Source: Pseudoalteromonas arctica A 37-1-2 (GTDB taxonomy: Bacteria > Pseudomonadota > Gammaproteobacteria > Enterobacterales > Alteromonadaceae). Taken from it: 64,000 nucleotides of DNA. The stretch is taken from NCBI RefSeq assembly GCF_000238395.3, contig NZ_CP011026.1, forward strand, positions 124,001 to 188,000. The letters are read 5' to 3'. Below, one piece after another: positions 38,210-47,865 of the stretch. The notes beneath the pieces are model-generated. The model searched no databases. It worked only from the letters and a program-made list of their open reading frames with translations, and was not told where the DNA came from. A program made the translations under genes and the position numbers. How positions within the stretch are numbered: position 1 is the first letter of the stretch; the number at the start of each line of letters is the position of its first letter.

Positions 38210-38797
38210 ATGTTTAATAAAGTAATAGCGCTGATTGATGAAGCTAATAACCAAGACCCTAATACTGAGCAGCACAATGGAGAAAGTTTTCCAAAAGAGT
38301 ATTTATACTCACAGCGTATGAGCGAAATGCTAACTCGTTTTAAACCTGATGCCGATGCACTCATGCAAATTGCAGCGCGTGCACAGCATATTCAGCGTTG
38401 GAAGTCGCCACGTAGCGACTTTGAAATGAACAAGCAGGGTTATCATCAATGGCGTAGCGCACTTTATATTTTTCATGCGTCACTAGCCGTTGAATTAATG
38501 AAACAGGCTGGGTTTAACGATACGGACCAAAACCGTGTTTATAACGCTGTTGCTAAAAAAGATATTAAGCGCAATCCAGATAGCCAAATAGTTGAAGATG
38601 TAGCAAGTTTGGTGTTTATTGAACACTACATGCTTGGGTTTGCTAATAGCAAGCCAGATTACAATGAAGAAAAATGGATTGGTATTATTCGTCGTACATG
38701 GCAAAAAATGTCAGATGAAGCGCATGAGTTTGTACTTACAGGTAATATTACATTACCAGATCCGCTTGTTGGGCTTATTCATAAAGCACTTGAGTAA
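38210..38797 (+). CDS. DUF4202 family protein
   Basis: 195 residues; recognised by HIQRWKSPRSDFEMNKQGYH and VEDVASLVFIEHYM, the conserved core of DUF4202. Several conserved His/Asp/Glu residues would fit an HD-like metal site, but the activity is unknown. Followed after 40 bp by the zinc-finger gene on the same strand; probably one transcript. Confidence 0.8.
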   Translation: MFNKVIALIDEANNQDPNTEQHNGESFPKEYLYSQRMSEMLTRFKPDADALMQIAARAQHIQRWKSPRSDFEMNKQGYHQWRSALYIFHASLAVELMKQAGFNDTDQNRVYNAVAKKDIKRNPDSQIVEDVASLVFIEHYMLGFANSKPDYNEEKWIGIIRRTWQKMSDEAHEFVLTGNITLPDPLVGLIHKALE

Positions 38798-38837
38798 AGT
38801 AGTGTAGCTAGGTATTAAAATAAAAAGGATTTTCAGA

Positions 38838-39320
38838 ATGTTATGCCCACGTACAAATACCTCTCTTGAGCCATTATTAATTGGTGGTATTACTGTTTAC
38901 ACTTCAACGCAAGGTGGTGTATTTTTTGATAACAGCCAAATTTTTAAATTTAGCTCACCAGAGTTAAAGCATGGTCAGGTATTACTTAAACATTTAAGTG
39001 ATCATATCGAGAGTGAATACGATGTATCGCTACGAATTAATTGTCCAAAGTGCATAAGCATTGTGATGATGCGCAGGTATTTTTCGCCAGTAAAGGCCGT
39101 CGAAATAGATGAATGCCCAGGCTGTGCAGGAATATGGCTTGATAGTGGCGAGCTGGCAAAAATACACGAAAACCACCTAACGCCCCGAGAGCGTAAGTTG
39201 TTAGCACATGAAATGGCAACCAATCATGGGTTTATAACTATTAAGCCGCCAAAATCAAAGTATTACCCCAAAGCGCCTAAAAATGTTCAGACACGACAGT
39301 TGAACGGCTGGTGCAATTAG
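38838..39320 (+). CDS. zf-TFIIB domain protein
   Basis: 160 residues. Two cysteine pairs, CPKC (about 68) and CPGCAGIWLDSGEL (about 93), form the zf-TFIIB-type zinc finger; an additional N-terminal CPRT lacks a partner. AAGGA precedes the ATG. Function unknown. Second gene of a short unit with DUF4202. Confidence 0.82.
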   Translation: MLCPRTNTSLEPLLIGGITVYTSTQGGVFFDNSQIFKFSSPELKHGQVLLKHLSDHIESEYDVSLRINCPKCISIVMMRRYFSPVKAVEIDECPGCAGIWLDSGELAKIHENHLTPRERKLLAHEMATNHGFITIKPPKSKYYPKAPKNVQTRQLNGWCN

Positions 39321-39440
39321 CATTACTTAACTTTGAATAATAAAGTAGTCTTGAATGCTACATTAATTTTAAGCTCGCAAGTGCTGCTAATAAAAGCATG
39401 ACTTGCCAAGAACAAATTTTAAAACCAAGGGAAGCTGAGT

Positions 39441-40199
39441 ATGAAGGATTATAAGCGTAAAACTGCACTGCAATTTTACTGTGTGCTACTGGCGTGTTTT
39501 TTGACAACAAGTTGCACTACGCTATTTGATAAGGCACATGGTTATCGTGGGCCCATTATTGTGACGATTGAAACTGAGGATGGCTCAGTGCCAGAATTTC
39601 CTTTTTTGATAAAGTCGGCCTATTCAGAGTCGTGTGGTCATAGTAGTTGTGGTATTGACTTTGGTTATAAATATTTTAAAACGGCCTATGCTAATGAGCC
39701 AATTACCTTCCCACGGGAGCGTTTGGATTTATTACAGCCCAACGCCTATGCATCGATTGAGTTTACTGTTACTCATCCTAATTATCACCACCGCGGATTT
39801 CCGCGAGGCTTTGCGCCCACCGATGCTGATGACCCTATTCATGTCACGTTTACCGTTAAGCCGTTTACTGAACAAATGAATAAAGTAGCTGGGTGGGCCG
39901 AGCAAGGCAAAGTGATGATGCAGAACGCGGCACCAGATAGTAATGAGCATTTCAATGGAAAAATGCAGCTTTGGCAAGAGCGCTTTAATTTAGGAAAGAC
40001 GATTAAAAGGCACATTACGGTGATCAAAACTTTTTACTTACCTCATTTTTCAAAACGTATGCAACAACGGGTTATTGAAAAATATCAACCGATTTTTAGA
40101 GCCTGGTATTACGGCGTACCTGAAACGGATTGTTGGGATATGGTTGACTGTAGAAAGCAAATTTTAAAACCAAGGGAAGCTGAATATGAAGGATTATAA
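39441..40199 (+). CDS. Putative lipoprotein, tandem copy 1
   Basis: 252 residues, family not recognised. The N-terminal signal sequence (QFYCVLLACFLTTSC) ends in a lipobox-like TTSC, so lipidation is likely. The body holds KAHGYRGPIIVTIETEDGSV, a Cys-containing segment SCGHSSCGI and DADDPIHVTFTVKPF; the fold is probably beta-rich. The stop overlaps the next copy's start by 14 bp, in a different frame. AAGGGAAG, inside the junction repeat, serves as ribosome binding site. About 85% like copy 2 by eye, with most differences in the central third. Confidence 0.75.
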   Translation: MKDYKRKTALQFYCVLLACFLTTSCTTLFDKAHGYRGPIIVTIETEDGSVPEFPFLIKSAYSESCGHSSCGIDFGYKYFKTAYANEPITFPRERLDLLQPNAYASIEFTVTHPNYHHRGFPRGFAPTDADDPIHVTFTVKPFTEQMNKVAGWAEQGKVMMQNAAPDSNEHFNGKMQLWQERFNLGKTIKRHITVIKTFYLPHFSKRMQQRVIEKYQPIFRAWYYGVPETDCWDMVDCRKQILKPREAEYEGL

Positions 40200-40944
40200 G
40201 CGTAAAACTGCACTGCAATTTTACTGTGTGCTACTGGCGTGTTTTTTGACAACAAGTTGCACTAGGGTATTTGATAAGGCGCATGGCTATCGTGGGCCCA
40301 TTATTGTGACGATTGAAACAGAAGATGGCTCAGTGCCAGAATTCCCTTTTTTGATAGAGTCTGTGTACACAGAGTCATGTGGTCATAGTAGTTGTGGCAT
40401 AGACTCAGGTTATAGATACTTTAAAACTGCCTATGCTAATAAGCCAATTACCTTCCCACGGGATCGTTTGGATTTATTACAACCCAATGCCTATGCAACA
40501 ATTCTTTTTAAGGTTACTCATCCTAATTATCACTACAATGTATTTACGCGAGGCTTTGGGCCCACCGATGCCGATGACCCCATTCATATCACGTTTACCG
40601 TTAAGCCGTTTGCTGAACAAATGAATAAAGTAGCTGGCTGGGCGACTGGTCCTAAACAAAACATGCAAAACTTTACACCTGATAGCAGGGAATATAAAAA
40701 AGCAGACATTCGGTATCGCCAAGCGCGCTTTAATTTAGGAAATATGATCACAAGACACATTACGACGATCAAAACTATTTACTTACCTCATTTTTCAAAA
40801 CGTATGCAACAACGGGTGATTGAAAAGTATCAACCGATTTTTAGAGTCTGGTATTACGGCGTACCTGAAACGGATTGTTGGGATATGGTTGACTGTAGAA
40901 AGCAAATTTTAAAACCAAGGAAGGCTGAGTATGAAGGATTATAA
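40186..40944 (+). CDS. Putative lipoprotein, tandem copy 2
   Basis: 252 residues, same length as copy 1 and the same signal peptide and C-terminus (YYGVPETDCWDMVDCRKQIL). Differences cluster around residues 50-60, 95-115 and 150-190. Its ribosome binding site and ATG lie within the last codons of copy 1, so translation is likely coupled. The stop again overlaps an ATG (40931), but that third copy is only a stub. Confidence 0.75.
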   Translation: MKDYKRKTALQFYCVLLACFLTTSCTRVFDKAHGYRGPIIVTIETEDGSVPEFPFLIESVYTESCGHSSCGIDSGYRYFKTAYANKPITFPRDRLDLLQPNAYATILFKVTHPNYHYNVFTRGFGPTDADDPIHITFTVKPFAEQMNKVAGWATGPKQNMQNFTPDSREYKKADIRYRQARFNLGNMITRHITTIKTIYLPHFSKRMQQRVIEKYQPIFRVWYYGVPETDCWDMVDCRKQILKPRKAEYEGL

Positions 40945-40963
40945 GCGTACTTATCTGCAATAA
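40931..40963 (+). pseudogene. Stub of a third lipoprotein copy
   Basis: The junction repeat supplies a ribosome binding site, ATG and six matching codons (MKDYKR), after which the sequence diverges and stops: 10 residues in all. It marks the right end of the duplicated array. Confidence 0.6.
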
Positions 40964-41025
40964 TACTTAATCATTTTGCGGAGCTAAACGTGTCGCTACT
41001 AATTAAGCGAATTGGTATACATCAT

Positions 41026-41059
41026 AAAAAACGGCGTACTAAAAAGTACGCCGTTTTTT
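41026..41059. terminator. Bidirectional terminator (lipoproteins / der)
   Basis: 15-bp perfect stem built on ACGGCGTACT, with A- and T-runs on both sides and a 4-nt loop, between the convergent lipoprotein array and der. Confidence 0.9.
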
Positions 41060-41082
41060 GTAGTAAATTAACTCTAACGAAT

Positions 41083-42549
41083 TTATTTATTACGGTTTTC
41101 TTTAGCAAATGCACGTATTTTACGCTTTTGCGACAGTGTTACTTTATTAACACGACCAGCAAATGGGTTTTCACCTTCTCTAAATTCAATTTTGATTGGG
41201 GTGCCCATAATTTTAAGCGCTTTACGGTAATAGTTCATCAGGTAGCGTTTATAACTATCTGGTAAATCTTTAACTTGGTTACCGTGAATAACAATACGTG
41301 GTGGGTTATAACCACCGGCATGCGCATATTTGAGCTTAACACGACGGCCACGCACAAGTGGCGGCTGGTGATCGGCTTGAGCCATGTCCATAATTCGACG
41401 CAGCATTGCTGTACTTATACGTTTAGTTGCCGACTCGTACGCTTCATCAACAGACTCGAATAAATGACCAACACCTGTACCGTGTAGTGCAGATATAAAG
41501 TGTAGGCGAGCAAAGTCAATAAAGCCTAAACGGCGATCGAGCTCTGATTTAATACGATCTTTAACGTAATCGTCTAAACCATCCCATTTGTTCACTGCAA
41601 TTACCAATGAACGACCTGAGTTAAGAGCAAAGCCTAATAAGCTTAAATCTTGATCTGAAATACCATCGCGAGCATCAACAATCAATAACACAACGTTACA
41701 ATCTTCGATTGCTTGAAGCGTTTTAATGACAGAAAATTTCTCAACTACGTCGCTTACTTTTTTACGCTTACGAACACCGGCGGTGTCAATTAACACATAC
41801 TCTTTTTCATTTCGAGTCATCGGAATGTAGATAGAGTCACGTGTTGTACCTGGCATGTCGTATACAATTACGCGATCTTCACCCAGTATACGGTTTGTAA
41901 GCGTTGACTTACCAACGTTAGGACGACCAATAATCGCAAGCTTTACAGGTTTGTCTGCAAATGCCTGGTGATCGGTATCGTTGTCTTCATCTTCTTCGTA
42001 AAGATTAATAAGCTCTTCGTCATCGCCTGTTACGTCTTCGTCTTGTGCCGCTAGTTCAGCAATAAGTGGCTGAAGTGTTTGCTCAAGTAATAACGTAATA
42101 CCACGGCCATGCGATGCAGCAATATGATGAATTTCACCTAATGATAATTGGTAAAATTCAGCACAGTTTGAATCTGCATCGATACCATCGGTTTTATTAG
42201 CAACAACAAAACACTTTTTATCTTGCTTGCGTAAGTGATTAGCAATTGCTTGGTCAGCTACGGTCATACCTACACGGGCATCTACTAAAAACAGAACAAT
42301 GTCGGCTTCTTCAATGGCTAGCAGAGATTGATCTGCCATTTCGATTTCGATGCCTTCTTCTGAGCCATCAATACCGCCCGTGTCTACCACGATAAATTCA
42401 TAGCCATCGTAACTAGCTTGGCCATATTTTCTATCTCGTGTTAAACCTGGAAAATCGGCTACGAGTGCATCACGAGTACGTGTTAAACGGTTAAATAATG
42501 TGGATTTGCCCACATTGGGTCGCCCAACTAGAGCGATCACGGGAAGCAT
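41083..42549 (-). CDS. der: Ribosome biogenesis GTPase Der (EngA)
   Basis: 488 residues: two tandem GTPase domains with P-loops [14 protein letters not shown] (residue 8 on) and [14 protein letters not shown] (about 213 on), DTAG motifs VVDTGGID and [13 protein letters not shown]4 motifs NKTD and NKWD, and a C-terminal KH-like domain. Needed for 50S subunit maturation. The two G domains are joined by an acidic linker ([19 protein letters not shown]). Own transcription unit: a terminator separates it from bamB upstream. Confidence 0.97.
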   Translation of the reverse strand: MLPVIALVGRPNVGKSTLFNRLTRTRDALVADFPGLTRDRKYGQASYDGYEFIVVDTGGIDGSEEGIEIEMADQSLLAIEEADIVLFLVDARVGMTVADQAIANHLRKQDKKCFVVANKTDGIDADSNCAEFYQLSLGEIHHIAASHGRGITLLLEQTLQPLIAELAAQDEDVTGDDEELINLYEEDEDNDTDHQAFADKPVKLAIIGRPNVGKSTLTNRILGEDRVIVYDMPGTTRDSIYIPMTRNEKEYVLIDTAGVRKRKKVSDVVEKFSVIKTLQAIEDCNVVLLIVDARDGISDQDLSLLGFALNSGRSLVIAVNKWDGLDDYVKDRIKSELDRRLGFIDFARLHFISALHGTGVGHLFESVDEAYESATKRISTAMLRRIMDMAQADHQPPLVRGRRVKLKYAHAGGYNPPRIVIHGNQVKDLPDSYKRYLMNYYRKALKIMGTPIKIEFREGENPFAGRVNKVTLSQKRKIRAFAKENRNK

Positions 42550-42574
42550 AAACTACCTCTTTAAAAAACAACAA

Positions 42575-42597
42575 AAGGCTTCGCAGTGCGAAGCCTT
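42575..42597 (-). terminator. Terminator of the hisS-yfgM-bamB operon
   Basis: 10-bp stem AAGGCTTCGC/GCGAAGCCTT with a 3-nt loop and T-rich downstream sequence on the minus strand. Confidence 0.85.
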
Positions 42598-42623
42598 AAA
42601 AAAACCATATGACTATTAGTAAC

Positions 42624-43802
42624 TTAGTTTGGTATTTTTACCATACTAACTTCACCATCACGGGTGTATAAAATTAGCTTATCGTCGGCAACAACTGGCT
42701 CAACAAAAAAGCCCGAGCTGTCAAAGTCTTCACGAGATACTAGCTCGCCAGTTTCTTTATTTAGCCAATGTAGGTTACCTTCTTGGTCGCCTAAAGCTAA
42801 GTGACTACCTGCAACTGCAGGGCCTGTTAGGTACCAACCGCGTAGAGCGGGTTGGCTCCAACGTTCAATACCTGAATTTTTATCTAATGCGTAAATAACA
42901 CCATCGCTATCTACTAAATAAATTGTTTGTGCATCCATCGCAATTTCGCGGTAGCTGCTGTACTCGCGTTTCCATACAACATTGCCAGAGCGAATATCTA
43001 CAGCGGCTAAGTTGCCGTTGTAAGCTATAGCGTAAGCGTATGGACCGCTAATAAGTGGTTGAGTGTCTACGTCAACTAGGCGTTCAAATTCTGATGCGCC
43101 TTTAGCAACCGCAATTTCTGCGCTCCATGCTGAGTAACCACTGTCTGAAATTAATACGCTTAGCTTGCCTGTTTCAAGGCCTACTAATACACCACCGTTA
43201 GCAACGGTTGGTGAGCTTTGTCCGCGTAATGTTAGTGGTGGAACTTCTTGTTCAAAGCTCCAACGCTCTTCGCCTGTATCTGGGTGAAGGGCTAACAATT
43301 TACCAGAGCCTAAATTTACAAATATTAAGCCATCGCCTGCTGTTGGTTTAGATAGAGATTCGCCTGGTACGTTTTTACGCCAAACTTCTTCACCAGTTTC
43401 GCGATCAAGAGCAATAACAAAGCCGTGTTCAGAACCAATATAAACTTTACCATAGGCTTGCAAAATACCACCTGATAATTTTGCATTACCGTTGTCAGCC
43501 CAAGGCCAAAACGATAAATCTTGGCGTACATCGGTTTCCCATTTTGTATCGCCATTATCAAGCGAAAGCGCTTCTACTTGGCCTTCGCGGCTAGCAACAT
43601 ACACAGTATCTTTGTAAACTGCGGGTGTTAAACGAGAAAAATAATGCTCTACGCCATCACCTACAGATTCTTGCCAAACAACGTCAGTTTCAAATTGGTT
43701 TACAATTTCAGGAAGTACTAGTTCATCTTCATCATCACTTGATGAACAACCCATCAATGTTGCCATACATAGGGCAAGGGCTGCTGTTGTAAATTTTTTC
43801 AT
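42624..43802 (-). CDS. bamB: Outer membrane assembly lipoprotein BamB
   Basis: 392 residues. Lipoprotein signal peptide with lipobox LMGC (Cys 19), then an eight-bladed PQQ-type beta-propeller with repeated DxxTGxxxW-like blades (LDNGDTKWE, RETGEEVWRK, PDTGEERWSF, SGNVVWKRE). Scaffold subunit of the BAM complex in the outer membrane. It follows yfgM by 10 bp in the conserved hisS-yfgM-bamB order and is last in the operon. Confidence 0.95.
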   Translation of the reverse strand: MKKFTTAALALCMATLMGCSSSDDEDELVLPEIVNQFETDVVWQESVGDGVEHYFSRLTPAVYKDTVYVASREGQVEALSLDNGDTKWETDVRQDLSFWPWADNGNAKLSGGILQAYGKVYIGSEHGFVIALDRETGEEVWRKNVPGESLSKPTAGDGLIFVNLGSGKLLALHPDTGEERWSFEQEVPPLTLRGQSSPTVANGGVLVGLETGKLSVLISDSGYSAWSAEIAVAKGASEFERLVDVDTQPLISGPYAYAIAYNGNLAAVDIRSGNVVWKREYSSYREIAMDAQTIYLVDSDGVIYALDKNSGIERWSQPALRGWYLTGPAVAGSHLALGDQEGNLHWLNKETGELVSREDFDSSGFFVEPVVADDKLILYTRDGEVSMVKIPN

Positions 43803-43812
43803 GCCTAAAACC

Positions 43813-44433
43813 TTATGCCGCTGGGCTAGTTACTGCTAGGTCATCTAACTTAATTTGTAATAGTGGGTTACTTGTTAATCCACCCGCATCTATTGCTGCT
43901 TGGTATGCAGTACGTGCTTGATCTTTATTACCTTGCTCAGTGTAAATATCGCCTTTAAGCTCGGCCACGTTTGCATTGAACGCTTCAGGTAATGGTGCAT
44001 TTAATGTTGTTAATGCATCGTCATATTTAGTTTGCGCAATTTGAACACGTGCTAAACGTGTAATCGCAATTGCTTTTAATTCTGTATTTGGCGTATTAGA
44101 CACAACCCAGCTTAGCTTTTCGCTTGCTACGTCTAGTTTTTTCGCTTCTACTGCGTCTTTTGCAGCAACGAATGCAGCAAGTGTTGCGTAGTTTGTGTCT
44201 TTATTTTCGCTAATAAACGCATCAGCTGAAGATAATACATCGTCGCTTTCAACAAGCGCTGTATATGAATCTGATGCTTTTTCAGCGGTAGTAATTTGGT
44301 TTTGGTTATATGCTTTCCAGCCATATAAGCCACCTAGGCCAACAAGTATACCTAGCGCAAGTGAGATGCCGTTTTCACGGAAAAAGCGTTTAATGGCTTC
44401 TGCTTGTTGTTCTTCTGTTGAATAAATATCCAT
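43813..44433 (-). CDS. yfgM: YfgM-family TPR-like membrane protein
   Basis: 206 residues with an N-terminal cytoplasmic stretch (MDIYSTEEQQAEAIKRFF), one TM segment (ISLALGILVGLGGLYGW) and a periplasmic helical TPR-like domain (YDDALTTLNAPLP, GDIYTEQGNKDQARTAYQAA). In E. coli YfgM associates with SecYEG and periplasmic chaperones. Located between hisS (19 bp) and bamB (10 bp), its universal neighbours. Confidence 0.93.
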   Translation of the reverse strand: MDIYSTEEQQAEAIKRFFRENGISLALGILVGLGGLYGWKAYNQNQITTAEKASDSYTALVESDDVLSSADAFISENKDTNYATLAAFVAAKDAVEAKKLDVASEKLSWVVSNTPNTELKAIAITRLARVQIAQTKYDDALTTLNAPLPEAFNANVAELKGDIYTEQGNKDQARTAYQAAIDAGGLTSNPLLQIKLDDLAVTSPAA

Positions 44434-44452
44434 TCTTACCTCTAATGTTCGC

Positions 44453-45733
44453 TTAGCCGTTAATAAGCTCAGCTAAAAGCGCTTTAGCTTGTTCTAATTC
44501 TAATGTGACTTGTTCTTTACGCTCGCGTAAATACTTGATGGTCACAACGCCTTTTTCTAATTCATCTTCACCAATAATCACTGCAACAAGTGCATCGCTT
44601 TTATCAGCACGTTTTAATTGTTTTTTAAAGTTGCCGCCGCCCGCATGCACCATAACGCGTAAACCCGGTACGTCTTTACGTAGTTGCGCTGCAATTGCAG
44701 GAGCTTGAATGCTTGCTTTGTCGCCCATTGCTGCTAAATATACATCAGCATTGCGACGAATGTCACCTACACACTCAAGTGCTTGTAGTAATAATACTAA
44801 GCGCTCTAGACCCATTGCAAAACCAACTGCTGGCGTTGCTTTGCCGCCAAGTTGTTCAACTAAGCCATCGTAACGTCCGCCAGCACATACAGTGCCTTGT
44901 GCACCTAAACTGTCGGTTACCCATTCAAATACAGTGCGGTTGTAGTAGTCTAAACCACGTACTAACTTTTCATTAACCGTATATGAGACGCCAGCAGCGT
45001 CTAAACGTTCACATAAATTTGCAAAATGTTCTTTTGATTCAGCATCTAAATTTTCAGACAATTTAGGCGCATCAGTTAAAATTGCTTGTACGTCTGGATT
45101 TTTGCTATCAAGTACGCGTAATGGGTTTGAATACATACGACGTTTTGAGTCTTCATCAAGCACATCAATGTGTTGCTCAAGGTAGGCTACTAACGCATCA
45201 CGGTAATCTGCACGCGCTTCGTTAGATCCTAGAGAATTTAGCTCTAAACGAACGTGGTCAGTAATACCAAAGGCTTCCCATAGTTGCGCTGTTAATAAAA
45301 TAACTTCTGCGTCTATATCTGCTGTAGCAATACCAAATGTTTCTAAACCAAATTGGTGAAACTGACGGTAACGACCTTTTTGCGGACGCTCGTGACGAAA
45401 CATTGGACCCATGTACCAAAGGCGTTGTTCTTGATTATATAGTAAGCCATTTTGGTTGCCAGCACGTACGCATACTGCGGTGCCTTCTGGGCGGAGTGTT
45501 AATAAGTCGCCATTGCGATCGGCAAAGGTGTACATTTCTTTTTCTACTATATCGGTAACTTCACCAATAGAGCGTTTAAATAAGTCGGTTGATTCTACAA
45601 TAGGAAAACGAATTTCTTGATAACCGAACGATGCTACTGTCTCGCGTAAAATGTTTTCTACTTTCTGCCAAACTTGTGTATCGCCCGGCAGACAATCGTT
45701 CATACCGCGAACTGCCTGAATTTGTTTTGCCAC
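44453..45733 (-). CDS. hisS: Histidyl-tRNA synthetase
   Basis: Class II synthetase of 426 residues that charges tRNA-His. Motif 1 near [18 protein letters not shown], motif 2 [17 protein letters not shown], the histidine-binding [15 protein letters not shown] and [13 protein letters not shown], and the C-terminal anticodon-binding domain (about 330-426). Complete, normal length. First gene of the hisS-yfgM-bamB operon; a terminator lies between it and ispG. Confidence 0.97.
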   Translation of the reverse strand: MAKQIQAVRGMNDCLPGDTQVWQKVENILRETVASFGYQEIRFPIVESTDLFKRSIGEVTDIVEKEMYTFADRNGDLLTLRPEGTAVCVRAGNQNGLLYNQEQRLWYMGPMFRHERPQKGRYRQFHQFGLETFGIATADIDAEVILLTAQLWEAFGITDHVRLELNSLGSNEARADYRDALVAYLEQHIDVLDEDSKRRMYSNPLRVLDSKNPDVQAILTDAPKLSENLDAESKEHFANLCERLDAAGVSYTVNEKLVRGLDYYNRTVFEWVTDSLGAQGTVCAGGRYDGLVEQLGGKATPAVGFAMGLERLVLLLQALECVGDIRRNADVYLAAMGDKASIQAPAIAAQLRKDVPGLRVMVHAGGGNFKKQLKRADKSDALVAVIIGEDELEKGVVTIKYLRERKEQVTLELEQAKALLAELING

Positions 45734-45836
45734 TGATAAATCCTAAATGCTGTTTTTTTGTGTAATGAAAAATGCTTACACAACAAGAATGCTAAAAATT
45801 GACCTGACATTATAGCGTTTTAGCTATAAAGGTAAA

Positions 45837-45858
45837 CGCCAAACACCGCTGTTTGGCG
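45837..45858 (-). terminator. Terminator of the pilF-rodZ-ispG unit
   Basis: 9-bp stem CGCCAAACA/TGTTTGGCG with a 4-nt loop, 14 bp past the ispG stop. Confidence 0.8.
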
Positions 45859-45871
45859 CTTTATACGGTAT

Positions 45872-46990
45872 TTATTCGACTATTTTTATGTCAATCGGTG
45901 TTTGGTTCTGCTTTTTCTCTATAAAGTCGCGTACATAACCTTCAAGCTGGTCAACAATGTTGTTGTTATCAATGCGCGCTTTTTGGCGTTCGCCATTTAT
46001 ATACAAACCAGAACGACGATTTGCACCGGCAAGCCCTATATCACTCACAAGCGCTTCACCTGGTCCATTTACAACGCAACCAATTACCGAAACTGACATA
46101 GGTTCGATAATATCCTCTAAGCGCTCTTCAAGTTGGTTCATGGTGCTTACTACATCAAACTCTTGGCGTGAGCAGCTAGGGCAGGCAATAAAGTTAATTC
46201 CACGCGAACGAATGCGCAATGAATTTAAGATATCAAAGCCGACTTTAATTTCTTGTACCGGGTCGGCAGCAAGTGATACACGCAGGGTATCGCCAATACC
46301 TTCGGCAAGAAGCATACCTAAACCTACTGCAGATTTAACAGAGCCTGAGCGCATGCCGCCCGCTTCGGTAATACCTAAATGTAGTGGTTGGTCTATTTCT
46401 TTAGCGAGTAAGCGATATGCACCTACAGCTAAAAATACGTCAGACGCTTTTACTGATATTTTAAATTGGTCAAAATCAAGGCGGCGCAAGATATCTACAT
46501 GGCGCATTGCTGATTCTAATAAGGCTTCTGGTGTTGGTTCGCCGTATTTTTCTTGTAAGTCGCGCTCTAGTGAACCGCCATTTACACCAATACGAATAGG
46601 AATGTTGTGCTCGCGTGCTGAGTCTACTACGGCTCTAATACGCTCTTCACTACCTATATTACCCGGGTTTATACGCAGGCAATCTACACCGTATTTTGCT
46701 ACTTTTAAGGCAATACGATAATCAAAATGAATATCTGCAACTAGCGGAATCGTTACTTGCTCTTTTATACTTTTAAACGCTTCGGCTGCATCCATTGTTG
46801 GTACTGATACACGGACTATGTCGGCACCTGCATCTTGTATTGCCTGTATTTGTGCAACAGTTGCATCAACATCCATGGTGTCGGTGTTGGTCATTGATTG
46901 CACTGCAATAGGGGCACCATCACCAATAGGGACGTTACCTACATTGATTCGGGTGGATTTTCTGCGTTTAATTGGAGATTCTGAAAACAT
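45872..46990 (-). CDS. ispG: 4-hydroxy-3-methylbut-2-en-1-yl diphosphate synthase
   Basis: Iron-sulfur enzyme of the MEP isoprenoid pathway, 372 residues. TIM-barrel N-terminal part ([20 protein letters not shown]) and C-terminal Fe-S domain with cluster cysteines in [10 protein letters not shown] and [10 protein letters not shown]. Located 5 bp after rodZ on the same strand and probably co-translated. Start ATG 46990. Confidence 0.97.
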   Translation of the reverse strand: MFSESPIKRRKSTRINVGNVPIGDGAPIAVQSMTNTDTMDVDATVAQIQAIQDAGADIVRVSVPTMDAAEAFKSIKEQVTIPLVADIHFDYRIALKVAKYGVDCLRINPGNIGSEERIRAVVDSAREHNIPIRIGVNGGSLERDLQEKYGEPTPEALLESAMRHVDILRRLDFDQFKISVKASDVFLAVGAYRLLAKEIDQPLHLGITEAGGMRSGSVKSAVGLGMLLAEGIGDTLRVSLAADPVQEIKVGFDILNSLRIRSRGINFIACPSCSRQEFDVVSTMNQLEERLEDIIEPMSVSVIGCVVNGPGEALVSDIGLAGANRRSGLYINGERQKARIDNNNIVDQLEGYVRDFIEKKQNQTPIDIKIVE

Positions 46991-46995
46991 AGCGA

Positions 46996-47865
46996 CTACT
47001 CTGCTAGTGGTAATGTAAATTTGGCTAAACGGTTTTGAGGAAATGCAGAAACATCTACAGGTTCACCGTTTAAAGTAATGTCTACAGCGTCATGCTTACC
47101 AAGCACAACTGAAAAAGGAGGCGTACCGCTTACGGTCATAATGTAGCCTGCTTTTTTAACGCCGAATGCTATTTTTTCGCCTTCGCCGTCGTAAATTTCA
47201 ACCCAACTTTCGCCATTAAAGTTCATGACAATTGTACTGCTAGCATCGTCTTGACTTGCGCTGTTAGAAGCAATAGGAGCCGTTTCTTTAACTATTTCTG
47301 GGCTTGTTGATGTTTCACTAGACGTGCTTTGTGATTCTAATAATGATTCATCGTCAATTTCGGCTTGTTGCTGTTGCTCTGAAATACTGGGTTGAGCGGC
47401 TTGGCGCTCGCTCATTTTTGAGTTGGCAACGTTTATATTACTCGTTTGCTCTTCAATAGGTGTCGCGTTTTGCCAAAACCATAAAGCAGATGAGCCAATA
47501 ACAATCGCTAAAATTAAATAGCTAAAAAACATTAAACGACTGTCGTTTGCTTCTTTTTCTGTACGGCGTGAAAAACTCTGCATATTAGCGGGTTTAGCCG
47601 GCTCTGGTGGGGCTGGCATCATTGCTAAAATAGGTGCGCTATCTACTTTTAATTCACGGCAATAGTTTTTTATATAGCCTTTAACAAAAGTAATAGGGCC
47701 GAGTAATGTAAATTCATCATTTTCAAGGCGTTTAATTTGAAGTTCAGACAGCTTTAACGGTGCAGCAATAGTCGCTATGCTAACGTTCGCTTGTTCTCTG
47801 TGATTTTTTAATATTTGGCCTACAGTTGGCTGTTCGCTCTGTGTTTGCGTATTTTCTTCATTCAT
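46996..47865 (-). CDS. rodZ: Cell-shape protein RodZ
   Basis: 289 residues: cytoplasmic N-terminal HTH ([36 protein letters not shown]) that binds MreB, a single TM segment ([20 protein letters not shown]) at about 115-134, a Ser/Glu-rich periplasmic linker and a C-terminal DUF4115 beta domain ([20 protein letters not shown]). Its start codon overlaps the pilF/pilW stop (ATGA), and ispG follows 5 bp later, the conserved order. Confidence 0.94.
   Translation of the reverse strand: MNEENTQTQSEQPTVGQILKNHREQANVSIATIAAPLKLSELQIKRLENDEFTLLGPITFVKGYIKNYCRELKVDSAPILAMMPAPPEPAKPANMQSFSRRTEKEANDSRLMFFSYLILAIVIGSSALWFWQNATPIEEQTSNINVANSKMSERQAAQPSISEQQQQAEIDDESLLESQSTSSETSTSPEIVKETAPIASNSASQDDASSTIVMNFNGESWVEIYDGEGEKIAFGVKKAGYIMTVSGTPPFSVVLGKHDAVDITLNGEPVDVSAFPQNRLAKFTLPLAE

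Larger units (their letters stand above)
39413..40948 (+). repeat. Exact 745-bp tandem duplication with 45-bp junction repeats
   Basis: A 45-46 bp word (starting CAAATTTTAAAACCAAGG and running through TATGAAGGATTATAAGCG) occurs at 39413, 40158 and 40903, exactly 745 bp apart each time. It encodes both the last residues of one lipoprotein copy and the ribosome binding site and start of the next. The two full units differ by scattered substitutions. Confidence 0.92.

Noticed and set aside
39441..40944. Overlapping lipoprotein genes as one frameshifted gene
   Set aside because: Each copy has its own signal peptide, ribosome binding site and stop; the 745-bp period shows duplication.
45957..46721. 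A 254-codon plus-strand frame opposite ispG
   Set aside because: Antisense shadow of a conserved gene; residues are Ser/Pro/Arg-rich, with no start signal and no known family.
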